Shown here piece after piece: positions 48,228 to 59,200 of a stretch of DNA of 64,000 bases; the first letter of the stretch is position 1; every line of letters begins with the position of its first letter. The notes under the pieces were generated by a model. The model had not been told where the DNA came from. It made no database searches and worked only from the letters and a program-made list of their open reading frames with translations. Both the position numbers and the translations under genes were made by a program. This stretch comes from Pulicaria dysenterica (taxonomy: Eukaryota; Streptophyta; Magnoliopsida; Asterales; Asteraceae): the NCBI GenBank assembly GCA_947179395.2, contig OX359290.1:96875876-96939875 (forward strand). The letters run 5' to 3'.

Positions 48228-49739
48228 TGTTGGAACCTAGAGGGGGGGTGAATAGGTTATTTCACTTAGTTTACCAATTTTTCACAATTAAAAATTTGTA
48301 AGTTGTGTTAAAAATATTTTTCTTGAAGTTTATAACACAACAAATTTATATACTTGAAATAAAGAGAGTAAGGGTAGAGAGATATCACCAATTAGTAGAC
48401 AAGAGATTTATAGTGGTTCATGCAAGTGTTAACAAACTTGCACTACATCCACTCCTTGGCCTCACCCACCAAGAGTTTGCTCCACTAGCTTCTCTCTTTG
48501 AAGGTAGAGATAAACCTTTTACACTTCTCTTTTTCACTTGCAAGAATTAACACTTCAAACTTGCAAGTAAGGTAAAGATAACCTTGCTTCACTCTAATTC
48601 TATAGGCTAGAGTTGATCCTTACTTCTCTCTAATTCTAAAGGCTAGAGATTATCCTTACTTCACTCTAATTAGAAAGGATAGAGTTGATCCTTACACTAT
48701 TACAAAATATATAGAAAGATGATGTAGTGTTTAAGCTTTTAAAGCTTTGCTCTTGCTTGATTCTTGATCTTGAATGATAGATGAATTATCAAAGAATATG
48801 AGCTCACAAGATAAGAATATATGTTATGTGTTTTTGCTTGTGCAAGAGATCCTAAAAAATGAGGTTTGAGTTGGTTTAAATAAGGAAAAAGGTGAAAGTC
48901 CAAAAGCTGTCCAGTACCCTCACGGTCGATCCAAGGTCGACCGTGGCTAAAACCGTGAGGTACCTGAACTTTCTTGTTCTTTGCAATATAGACGTTGGAC
49001 TTTATTTAAAACCACACTCAACTCATTTTTACCATAAAAATCAACTGAAAAGTATATGTTCAAAAGGTTGGTTGATCTCATACTCTTAAAGTTTGAATTT
49101 AAACACATATATGGAAGTTTGGAAACCAATACACAAAGCATGTTGGAATTTTACCCCTTTGGGAGATTCCTTTGCTAATTATGGTGGTGTATTGTTTCAA
49201 AGTAGGATTGTGTTTGTTATTTGCTTAAAATAGGAAGTCTTAGATTTAATCAACCAACACAATTGAGTTTTATAAAATCTTTGTCATTTTTATAAAGTTT
49301 TTATAAAAATAATTTTATAAAAACATAAACTAATTTAATTATTTTATTTGTAAGCTCATATAATTCGAACTCTTGTTTGTAGATATCTTCGTCATCGGCT
49401 TTGAAGATATCATCTTCACTTGTTAAGTACGAGTTCGGTTGACTTGAAGAAGAACAACATTTAAGAGTTGTGAGCTGAGCAGCGACGGTTGATTCACGGT
49501 CGACCGTGGTATCGACCGTGAATGTTGATTTATCTTGATTTCTTCTTTTCTTGTTGAATTGAAGTCTTCAATTATTTGTTCTTCACTTGATCATTAATTT
49601 TAGGTTTGTTGATCTTTAAAGAATGTAGCATATGAACATATGAATAAATTTGATAAGCAATAATATTACTTGTTCATATTTTTATCATCATCAAAATAAG
49701 GAGTGCATTTCTTAATGTGTGACCATGTATGCACTAACA
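48228..49739 (-). repeat. LTR (5' LTR in element orientation)
   Basis: Identical by eye to 40935-42446. As the 5' LTR of a minus-strand element it should carry the promoter. TATA-like tracts are many in this AT-rich sequence and none was singled out. Confidence 0.95.
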
Positions 49740-49744
49740 CATGC

Positions 49745-50162
49745 ATAAATGAAAATAACAATAAAGTAAAAAAATATCAAATTTGAAAGTTGTTTGTACT
49801 TTTTAGGTACCAAATTTCTTTCGCTTTTGGCCAAGTTACCGGTAAATTATCTATGACAATATGTAACTTGTATATAATAAACCAAATTTATAAGTTATGT
49901 GTATTTTTAGGTAAAAATTAAATTTAGTTGCATATAATAATAATATTAACATAATTTATTGTATTTTAGTACAATTTACCTTTTTTTCATTTCCTGTCAA
50001 TAATATTAAATTAGTTACAAATTATTTAATCTTTGATGTTTAAGTTCTTTTTTGATTTAACACTTAAACTTCATTTTTAGCTTATTTTGATTTCACAATT
50101 AAACCATATTAAATAGTTCTCATTCGAACTCTCCCCTATAAACACATAATAATATAGTTATA
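49745..50162. other. AT-rich intergenic DNA
   Basis: Nothing recognised; AT-rich throughout. Confidence 0.5.
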
Positions 50163-50530
50163 TAACAACCCGAACCCGTAGCATGATAATGTCCGCTTTG
50201 TCCACTGGCTCACGGTTTGTTTTTTGCATGAAACACTTTAACCCAAAAGCCTCATGCTAGGATAGGTATCCAGACCTTTTCGTTCCCCCTTTCAAACCAA
50301 TGTAATCGGTTGGGGCCTAGCTCTGATACCATATGTGACAGCCTGAACCCCGTAGCATGATATTATCCGATTTGCCCAACTTGCTCACGGTTTTGTTTTT
50401 GGCATGGAACACTTCACCCAAAAGGCCTCCTGCTAGGAGAGTTATCTACACGTTTTATAAGACATGTTTTGTTCCCCTCTCCAACCAATGTGGGACATAT
50501 GTTACAAGTTACATGTATACAACTAAGAAA
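50163..50530 (-). repeat. Two tandem LTR-remnant copies
   Basis: Two related segments of about 175 bases start near 50163 and 50338. Both contain CCGTAGCATGATA, GCTCACGGTTT, AACACTT-ACCCAAAA and CCAACCAATGT-type phrases. Between them GCTCTGATACCATATGTGACA is the reverse of a tRNA-Met primer site next to an LTR edge. They are probably remnants of minus-strand LTR retrotransposons. Confidence 0.55.
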
Positions 50531-50551
50531 CGACCAAAATTACGTAGGAAA

Positions 50552-51339
50552 TTGTAACACCTCAAAACCTGAGAATTCACGGGCACTGGTATATTCTATT
50601 ATAAATCATAGTCGACTCTTAACATAAACTTAGTGAAAGTCTTAATAACAAAAATATTGTTTCCAAAAACATAAACATTCTAACTAAACGTAAAATCCTT
50701 CGTTTCTAACATCTAAAGTTCTCCTTTCCTTACAAGCTCGAGGCCCTTATCCTTTCAATCACATATTTTTTACAACTTTTGTTTCCATTCGAACTTCAAG
50801 AATTTTTTGTATTCTCGATTCTATTTGCACTTTGAATTAGGTGTTCTTCCAATAGATTCAAACCTAATTTTTTTATGTCGAGCTGTTTTGATTCGTTTTG
50901 GGGGTTTGTGTCGCTTTTTGTATGAGGTTTGTGTATTGTCAAAGAGTGTCGGCCTTAAAATATAGTTTGGTTATCAAAAATTATTTAATAGGAATTTTTG
51001 ACTTTTTCATGTCTACTTTGAACCAATTTTGAACCATGTTAAGCTTTTAAACAGGGGCGGAGGTATGTTTTGGTGAGAGTGTTCCATTGAATTTATTAAA
51101 CAAAAAAAATTTATACAATTTTAATACAATTTTAGTATAATTTAGGTAAAATTTTGGTTATGAACCCAATAATTTTGTGTACAAATGTTATCAATCTTAA
51201 TTTTGAGTCCACCGAAGAAATTTTCTAGCTCCGCCCATGTCATTAAAGAATGTGAAGTTATCAAGCTGAACTCAATCTTAATGCATTAGTCAAACGTAAC
51301 TGAGTCGAAAAATGATTTTACATTGAATGATTCAATCTC
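50552..51339. other. Intergenic DNA starting with an LTR-like edge
   Basis: TGTAACACCTCAAAACCTGA at 50554 looks like the start of a TGTAACACC-type LTR. No end, primer site or ORF follows, so it is a fragment. The remainder is AT-rich with nothing recognised. Confidence 0.4.
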
Positions 51340-52239
51340 TAAGGGGGCGTTTGGTTCGTGGGATTTCGTGGGATTTCAAGGGAATGGGATTTGAAATCCC
51401 TCCAAATCATGTGTTTGGTTTGCAAAATGAACATGTGATTCAAATTCCCAGGATTCTTAAGAATCCCACATATGAGGTATTTTTCAATCCCTCCACCACC
51501 CTTGGTATTTTGAAATCCCTCAACTGAGGTATTTGATCCGGCGACTCTCCGGCAAAAATTCCGGCGAACAACAATCCCTAAACGTCGTTTGCTACTATGA
51601 CAGAAACCACCGCCGTCGTCGTTTTCGTCAACCACCACCGTCGCCGTCGTCGTCTTCGTCAACCACCACCGCCTTCATCGTCGTCTTCGTCAACCACCGC
51701 CGTCGTCTTCGTCAACCACAACCGGCGTCGTCGTCTGTTCGTCAAACACCGTTCGTTCTCCCTTCGTCAACCACCGTCGTCTGTTCGTCGTCCCTATCAA
51801 CCACCGCCGTTCGTCGTTCTCCCTTGCGTCAAAAAACCCTAGCAGAAACCCTAGCCGAACAGATCGGTGGTGGTTTCTAGACCCGTCGTCAAACCCTAGA
51901 CGAACAGATCTGCGAACGGTGGCGGCGGTTTGGTGGTGGCCGGAGGTTACGAAAACCCTAGGGTTTCTTCAGGTGGTCGAGGTAGTTCGGTGGTGGTTTC
52001 TGTTTGCATATGGTGGCGGCGGCGAGATGTGGCAGATCTGGCAGAATGTGGCGGCGGTTTGGTGGTGGCCGGAGGATGAGAGGTGTGGGTGGTGAGGATG
52101 AGAAGATATGTGGGTGGTGTTTTGAACCAAACAAAGGATTGGGATTTTAAATCCCACCTAATCCCAATCCCACCAAATCTCAATCCCACTTTAAATCTCA
52201 TTCCCTCCAAAATCAATACTTGAAACAAACGCCCCCTAA
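51340..52239. mobile_element. Non-autonomous PIF/Harbinger-type element
   Basis: The element is 51343-52236 (894 bp). It begins GGGGGCGTTTGGTTCG and ends GAAACAAACGCCCCC, and is flanked by TAA at 51340-51342 and 52237-52239, the TWA duplication of Harbinger elements. Both subterminal regions repeat ATCCCA/TGGGATT. The interior is unusually GC-rich: a GTC/CCG trinucleotide-like block (51600-51840) and two copies of GGCGGTTTGGTGGTGGCCGG (near 51923 and 52053). No transposase. The proline/serine/arginine-rich frames through the trinucleotide block are not considered genes. Confidence 0.8.
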
Positions 52240-52599
52240 ATGTTTTAAAGGCTCGGTATGATATTTTTTAAATATGTAAAAAATTACTTAATAAAGATTA
52301 TGGATAAACAATTATCATTTTAACCATTATAATAATTTTTCCCACAATAAAGTATGATGATTAGAAAGTGTTTCAAGATAAAATAATTTTGTGGTATTTT
52401 CTGTTCTCATTTAGTATAGTTTTTATTGAAAGAAAAAAAATAAAAACAAAATAGAACCATGATTCTATCAACCTATTTTGATGACAAATATGTTTTGTGC
52501 TTGATGAGTACCACATCAAGTTTATGTAGTACAACTGTACAAGGATAGAGTACGTGCGTAGTACCGACCGTACAACTTTGAAATCTATAAATATAGCCA

Positions 52600-53450
52600 T
52601 TTTCTTGGAAATGATATCACGACTTGTGCTTATAGAAGAAGTAGATCAAGATCGATGTGTTTGTGAAAGACGAAAACCATTTAATCGAGCCATCTCGTAA
52701 GTTTTATGGTTAGTCATGTTTTTTTTTTTTAAATTAGAAGTGCACATGTTTGCCCCATATTTAGTTTGTTTATACTTTGGTGTTTCTTCGTATTTCTTCT
52801 TATTTTTGCATTTAATTATCTTTTAGTAATGTTTTTGTTAAAAGTTGATAGATGAAGTTGATAAATGAAGTCGATAGAGAAGTATCTATCCGTTGTTCTT
52901 GTGATCAACATTAAGACGGTAAATCACGTAACTAATTAATGTGTTAAAAGACTAAAATTTTTGGCATTATGTAAATGATTAATCCAATATCATTTATCGT
53001 AAATTAAAATAATTTTTAAGTTGGAGGAGAATACTTTAAGATACTTCGATTATATTGAATAATTGAAATACTTCGAGTAAAATCAAATGTTACTTTTAGT
53101 TTAACATCATTTTTTTGGTTTTGTACACGTGTCTTTTAATTTTAACATATTTTTTGGGTAAATGGAACAAAACCTCAAGCAAAGAAAATTTAATAAAGTA
53201 ACACAAAAGGTTCGGTACACGTTGGCAAGTAAGCTATAAGATACCCATTGTTATGGTATAGAGTAGTGTAGGTTTGGTGTGTCTATGGCCTAAAGTAATG
53301 AATTCGAGTCACGTCCTAAACAAATTTTGGGTAGATTTAGAAGTCGTTAAAAAAAAGGTAAGCTATAAGATGACTCTCTCATGTTCGTCATTCACAAGCA
53401 CATCGACCTTTATATACTTCTGAGGTTTCATTGAAAATGATCGAAGGTTT
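52600..53450. repeat. Inverted pair B of the KFDV-like repeat
   Basis: The left arm near 52636-52678 contains GATCGATGTGTTTGTGAAAG; the right arm near 53383-53425 contains the inverse of GGTCGATGTGCTTGTGAATG. Both extend some tens of bases further with weaker similarity. On the left the frame gives K-I-D-V-F-V-K-D-E; on the right (minus) D-V-L-V-N-D-E, preceded by ERPRVFKDG in another frame. The centre is AT-rich. Confidence 0.55.
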
Positions 53451-54284
53451 GACTCCATCCTTGAATACTCGTGGCCTTTCAATAGTTATAGAAGAAATAA
53501 TGATATATATGCCTAATAAATATGACTAAAGATATTTTGATTTTGTCATATGGTTTGACATATTTTTAGTCATATGTTTTAGGCATATAAATTGTTTTTC
53601 TTATAAAGAAGTCAGGTTGAAATTTTAAACATATATATTGTAAACATTTATAATAAGATTTTGTTGATATTATAAGGTAACTTTGTGCTTAATAGTTATC
53701 AAAGTCTATTATCACTGACATAGATGTGTGCTGAAAATTTATCAAGGTATGTTGTTGTTATTAATAAGTTATTTGTTATTATAATTATAGTTATACAACA
53801 AAACAAATCCCTCGTGGGCCTTCTTTGCTTTGTATTGAGTTTGGCCTAATTTGGGAACTAGAAAACGATTAATTAGAAAAATGAAAATTTTTATTTTCAT
53901 TCATTTCATTATTACCAACTAAATAATAACATATAAAAACTAGTAATTCTTTTCTAAAATATCATCTTTTGATTTTGAATCAAACTCATCATTTAAGCTA
54001 TTTGAATGTGATCACCGCAAGAAAGTGTTGTTTACGATTTAGTAAGAATAAAAGAAAGAAAACAAAATATTATCCATGAACAGCCTAACTCTTTTGCGAT
54101 TTCGACGAAGATTCTTCATCTTCGGTTTTCAGAAACAAAAAAAAATTGATTTAGCCAGGTTGAGAAAGTCAAAGGAGAGAGAAAATGTATGAACACGATG
54201 CAGGCGTATATCATACCTAAATGAAGCCGAGGCTCTCCCGAATTCTTCGGATCACCCTCTACGGGTGGCCTAACCACAATAGAT

Positions 54285-55310
54285 TCCACCCACTTTCTTG
54301 GAAATAATCTTAGAGTTGTGCTTATAATATAGAAGAAGTAAATCAAGATTGGTGTGTTTGTGAACGATGAAGATGTACGTTTTATATCGAGCAGCCATCT
54401 AGTATATTTAATGGTCAGCAGTACTTATGGTTTTTTATTAAAAGGTAAATTGTACAAAAATACTATAAATTTTGTCTTACCAATTTAATGTAATGAATTT
54501 TTTATTTTAAAAAATAATAAAATCAATTTTTATAATCATCCAATTGTATGCAAATTATTTGTATACACTGAGAAATATGGTAAAGTTCATTCTATACCAT
54601 TGTAACTAAAAACCGGACAAAGGAAAAAAATAGCTTGCATACAATGGAATGATTATAAATATTTATTTTATTGTATATAAAATTAAAAAATTTATTATAT
54701 ATAATAATAAATAAGATAACGATTAATATATTTTTATACAATATGACACTTTTTTAATTGCATATTTTTGCTACATATTTAAATTTTGTATACTTTGCTT
54801 TCATGCGTTTCTTCGTATTTTCTCTTATTATTTATTTAAACAAGTGAAAAATACTCAAAAATAAAAAAAATAAAAATAAAGAGAGGTTTGTAACTTTGTA
54901 TATGGACGCGTGTGTTTTCTTTCACAAATCGTGGAGAAAAAATAATATAAATATTAAATCTTGCTTACCAAGGTAAGGTGGAGTTTTTTGTTTCAAAAAA
55001 TTATTATAAATTTTATTTTTTTAAATGAAAATTTTAATTTATGAAAATTTTAATTTTACGTAAACAAAGATCGTAGATTTTAATTTTGCAAAAAAATAAT
55101 AATAATAACTTAGTTTGTTTAAATTATGATTTTAAATTTTAATTTGTTACTTAGAGTCACATTTTAGTTTGTATATATTAGTTTTTTATGATTGTATATA
55201 TTAGTTTTGCAATATAGTTGGCAAGTGAGTTGTAATTTGGCTTTGTCGTCTTCGTCATTCACAAGCACATCCAACTTTACATACTTCCAATTCCAAGCTT
55301 ACATTGAAAT
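54285..55310. repeat. Inverted pair C of the KFDV-like repeat
   Basis: The left arm (54329-54372) closely resembles the left arm at 52600-52690, including CTTGGAAAT and TTGTGCTTATA upstream. The right arm (55244-55300, minus) reads YVKLDVLVNDEDDKAKLQLT, the best resemblance to the polyphenol-oxidase KFDV domain in the window after the copy at 39040. The 0.9-kb centre is AT-rich and has no genes. Confidence 0.55.
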
Positions 55311-56289
55311 CGAATGACAAGTGTAAGAAAGCGCGCAATAATAATTCGTTTTTTTAGAATTTATTATAAAAAAGTACAATTTTTTAGTTAAAGTTATAAC
55401 CATTAGAAAAGTTAATGATCATGCGCTATAATTGTTCATGTCATCTTCCAAAGAAGAGTTTCTTTTATAACCGCAATGTATTATTAATGATGTGTAAGAT
55501 ATGTTGATGTAGTTGTCATCGTCTCAACCTTTATGTTGTGTTTTTAAGTTATTTTTCTGAAGAGAAAAGAAAGAAAAATATTAAGGTTGTATGTTCTCAA
55601 GTATTATTATAGAGAGAAAAGAGAGGTTATATGATAAAAAAAAAAAACTATCCTTCTAAATATAGAATGATTTGAAAGAAAAATGTGAATCTTCCTCATT
55701 CATTTTTTTTTCTTTATTTGATTGTAACTTTCTTTCGGTCCCTCTTATTTCTTGAAAAACTAGAAAACGAAATTTTTATTATAATAAATTACTTCTTTAC
55801 TTATAAGAAAATTACTATTAGTATTATTGTTATTCCTTAATCAAATTATTCAATTCGGTTATAATATTGGGCCTTGTATGATTCCATTTCTCGAACTACC
55901 AAATTGACTTGGCTCAATTTCCACAATTCCACCTTACAAAATATCTTATTCCACACCCAGATAATAACAAATTAGTTTTGAAAAACATAAAATATCTGAA
56001 GTAGCCCCAAAAGAAGACAAAACACGCCAATCATCGTACTCAAGTCACGCGGAAACTCGCTGCGTTCATCCATACATCTGTCACATTCTTACTCAATTAT
56101 CTCCTACAAATCATCTGTTTTCATTCAAAAAATAATCATCAATCCCCCCCCTTTTGATTCAGTATCCATCACTGATTCTTGATTCTGCTGTTTCCCCTAA
56201 AATCGAACCCATCATATTCTACAGTTTGAATGTAATCTTTGAAAAAAACCGCTGTTTGTGTTTGCAATCGCCGTTTTGATTCGATCACC
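55311..56289. other. AT-rich DNA and 5' flank of the AVT3-like gene
   Basis: No gene was recognised. From about 56040 the sequence becomes C/T-rich (ending with CCCCCCCC at about 56144), as expected for a plant leader. An in-frame ATG at 56239 would add 17 residues but lacks a good context. Confidence 0.5.
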
Positions 56290-57591
56290 ATGGTTTCCGA
56301 TCAAAATAACGACGCAACTTCATCCTCTAACGCTATCCGATCGATTCCGAGAGAAGACTCCCCTCTTCTCGGAAACTCTGATTCTTTATCATCCACGCCA
56401 AAAACCTTCGCTAATGTCTTCATCGCCATCGTCGGCGCTGGCGTTCTGGGTCTCCCTTATACCTTCATGCGCACCGGATGGCTCACCGGATTCGTCATGA
56501 TCTTCGCCGTCGCCGGCCTCGTGTACCGTGGCATGATGCTTCTGATCGAAACACGAAGAAAACTCGAATCCCCTTTTTCTTATTCCAAAATCAATTCTTT
56601 CGGCGATCTGGGGTTCACCGTTTGCGGCCCCATCGGTCGTATGGCTGTCGATGTAATGATTCTGGCGTCTCAGGCCGGTTTTTGCGTCGGATACCTAATC
56701 TTCATCGGCAACACTTTAGCCAATCTTTTCAATCCCACGTCGACTGACTCTCGAAACTACCTTAACACAAGCTCTTACATTTGGGGAATGAAACCTAAAA
56801 CTTTTTACATTTGGGGTTGTTTTCCATTCCAGTTAGGGTTAAACGCAATTCCAACACTAACCCTTTTAGCCCCCATGAGTATCTTCGCAGACATTGTTGA
56901 AGTTGGTGCAATGGGTGTGGTTATGGTGGAAGACATTACAGTTTTCATGAAAAACACCACAAATGTGAACGCATTCGGGAGTTTCCCGATGTTCTGCTAC
57001 GGTCTTGGGGTTGCTCTGTTTTCCTTTGAAGGAGTTGGAATGGCATTACCATTGGAATCAGAAGCCAGAGACAAGAAAAGGTTTGGTGGTGTGTTGATGT
57101 GGGCTATGATGTTCATTGCAGCAATGTATGGATTCTTTGGTGTATTGGGTTACTTTGCTTTTGGTGAAAACACAAGAGATATTATCACTGCTAACATGGG
57201 TAAAGGTGTTCTTAGTTCTGTAGTGCAATTAGGATTATGTGTAAACCTTTTCTTCACATTCCCATTGATGATGCACCCAGTTTATGAAGTTATGGAAAGA
57301 AGATATTGGGAAGGAAGGTATTGCTTGTGGATGAGATGGGTTCTGGTTATGGTGGTGAGTTTAGTCGCTCTTTTCGTGCCGAATTTCACCGATTTCTTGT
57401 CACTGGTTGGGAGCAGCACTTGCTGTGTACTGGGTCTGGTGTTACCTGCTTTATTTCATTACATTGCCTTCAAGGATGAGTTAAAGAGGGAGGAACTTAT
57501 GTGGGATTTAGGGATGATTGTTTTGGGTGTTATTCTTGGTGTATTGGGAACTTGGTTTTCTTTGATAGAAATTCTCTTTAAAGACCTATGA
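56290..57591 (+). CDS. AVT3: Vacuolar amino-acid transporter, AVT3 type
   Basis: The single-exon gene encodes 433 residues, the usual length for AVT3 proteins. It is an amino-acid/auxin permease (Aa_trans) membrane protein with about eleven predicted helices. After a soluble acidic N terminus with EDSPLLG comes FANVFIAIVGAGVLGLPYTF, the family's first-helix signature. RRKLES, INSFGDLGFTVCGPIGR and GVALFSFEGVGMALPLESE follow. AVT3 members sit in the tonoplast and export neutral amino acids such as alanine and proline from the vacuole; substrate here is inferred. The start at 56290 has the strong context ACCATGG and gives the usual N terminus; 56239 is an in-frame alternative. Other members of the group are also intronless. 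Confidence 0.93.
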   Translation: MVSDQNNDATSSSNAIRSIPREDSPLLGNSDSLSSTPKTFANVFIAIVGAGVLGLPYTFMRTGWLTGFVMIFAVAGLVYRGMMLLIETRRKLESPFSYSKINSFGDLGFTVCGPIGRMAVDVMILASQAGFCVGYLIFIGNTLANLFNPTSTDSRNYLNTSSYIWGMKPKTFYIWGCFPFQLGLNAIPTLTLLAPMSIFADIVEVGAMGVVMVEDITVFMKNTTNVNAFGSFPMFCYGLGVALFSFEGVGMALPLESEARDKKRFGGVLMWAMMFIAAMYGFFGVLGYFAFGENTRDIITANMGKGVLSSVVQLGLCVNLFFTFPLMMHPVYEVMERRYWEGRYCLWMRWVLVMVVSLVALFVPNFTDFLSLVGSSTCCVLGLVLPALFHYIAFKDELKREELMWDLGMIVLGVILGVLGTWFSLIEILFKDL

Positions 57592-57777
57592 ATCAGGATC
57601 TGAGCTTGAACATGAAGTGTATTAATCATCACATCAAAGTATTAAATGGCTGTGATAATAGAGATCCTTCAATTAAACCTTGTTTTGATCCCTTGGCTCT
57701 AGTGTTGTTCTACATTAGAGATCGATGTCGATCGAGCATTGTGATGTTTATGGGATGAAGTGTGTTGAGTGTGAAGA

Positions 57778-57783
57778 AATAAA
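57778..57783 (+). terminator. Polyadenylation signal candidate of the AVT3-like gene
   Basis: AATAAA lies 187 bases after the stop codon, in a suitable position for a plant near-upstream element. Confidence 0.5.
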
Positions 57784-57791
57784 GATCATTC

Positions 57792-59144
57792 TTTTGGTAG
57801 TCAATTGGAAATTGCAGTTTGTTTTCATATCGGAGATGGTTTCGTAGAAGCTTTTAACACCAGCTAGTTTTATCAAACATACCAGCAACGAGATATATCA
57901 TGCTTTTGTTATATGTTTAATTTTGTCATATTGTTGTTATATGAAATGCATGTTTGATAGTCTTAATTATAGCATCGAGTTTAACTTTAGACTGCGGCAT
58001 TATGAATCATGCCAATTCCGAAACATAGATTAAAGTTGATAGTTGTAGAACTGGGTGTGAGTATATGATTACTTGAACCCTTTATGTGTCTAATTTGACC
58101 CTCTATGAAATGACGTATATAACTTTTAGCATTTTTTAAAAAGTACAATTAACGTGATATATTTGTGAAACAATAAGATCGGCTGTCATAGCAATGCAAT
58201 ACTAGAGAGATAAAAAAAAACTTACAAAACATCATATGTTCGTTGCTAAATTGCTAATGTGTCACCATAGATAGATTTACAACTACTTCACAGCATTTAT
58301 TTGTGATTATTATATGAGCGGCAAAAATAAGATTCGTCTGAGAGTAGAATGCAAATAAATTGAAAGTTTGTGGGAACTGGGAACTTAATTTATGTGTGTG
58401 TATGGATGTGTTCCGATTCAGAACCGACCTGAACCGGACCGGAACTGAAATAACCGAGAACTAAAGATATTAACCTAGAAACGAGAAGTGAACCGACTAT
58501 AAGGTGTACGGTTCCGGTTATTAAGCGGTTAATTCGGATATGGAACCGGGTAAGACCGAAAGTTTGTGGCTATTTACTTTGGAACTGGTTTCTGGTTTGG
58601 GAACCGAAATAACTGGAAATAAGGTTATGGCTTTTAACGAAAAATTTATGATGGTTTAAAGTGGACTAAAAATGTAGCCTATATATTCCGGTTCCAAGCC
58701 GAATATACCCGATAACAGATTGAATTGTAACAAAAATACCTGAAAACCGAAAATGATGGTTTGGAGGAACCGATAACCGAATGGAATACTCCAATCCGGT
58801 TCAATTTTTCGGTCAAAATACACACCATGCGTGTCTATGCATATATAATATGTGTTTGTCTATGTGTGTACCTTCGTTTACATTTGTTTATAATTTATAT
58901 GAATGAACCTAAATGACCTAAATGATTAAACCCTAAAACTCGTTTGTTTATCGTCAATTTCGGTTATTTATTCGGTTAAAGTTAAACAAAATAATATGAA
59001 AAAACTTCTTTTATATTTGTTCGATTCGTTTAATGTCTTAGTCGAGAAATTACATATTCATTCGATATGACAATTCCAACATGGCATATGGACATATGGT
59101 AGTGTAGTTCATCAAGATTATAGAAGGAAATATATAAATGAAGA

Positions 59145-59146
<2 letters not shown>
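57792..59146. other. Intergenic DNA with a hAT-like motif block at 58420-58830
   Basis: No gene was recognised. At 58420-58830 ACCGGAACC, GAACCGAAA, ACCGATAACCGAA and their complements recur around GGTTCCGGTT. The block resembles the other ACCGAACC blocks in the window and is probably another non-autonomous hAT-like remnant. Confidence 0.45.

Positions 59147-59192
<46 letters not shown>
59147..59192. repeat. AT dinucleotide microsatellite
   Basis: Twenty-three AT units, immediately left of an inverted-repeat element. A shorter TA tract (60138-60161) lies at that element's right side. Confidence 0.9.

Positions 59193-59200
<8 letters not shown>

Larger units (their letters stand above)
40930..49744 (-). 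mobile_element. Complete gag-only Copia-type LTR retrotransposon, recent insertion
   Basis: The element runs 40935-49739 (8,805 bp) and is flanked by a perfect 5-bp duplication CATGC (40930-40934 and 49740-49744). Its two 1,512-bp LTRs appear identical. The primer binding site lies next to the right LTR and the polypurine tract next to the left one, so it is transcribed on the minus strand. It encodes a Copia-like gag (47091-48113) but no protease, integrase, reverse transcriptase or RNase H. About 4.6 kb of AT-rich non-coding DNA replaces pol. It must depend on enzymes from a relative. The LTR edge CTAGAGGGGGGGTGAATAGG suggests the SIRE lineage; that is inference. Confidence 0.92.

Noticed and set aside
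40935..49739. Possibility that the repeated 1.5-kb segments are an assembly duplication or CRISPR-like repeat
   Set aside because: The 5-bp target duplication, primer site and polypurine tract prove an LTR retrotransposon.
51533..51880. Serine/proline/arginine-rich frame of 115 codons
   Set aside because: Low-complexity trinucleotide block inside a Harbinger-type element; other frames are equally open.
56239..56289. Upstream in-frame ATG extending the AVT3-like protein by 17 residues
   Set aside because: Poor context and no family counterpart; ATG at 56290 has ACCATGG.
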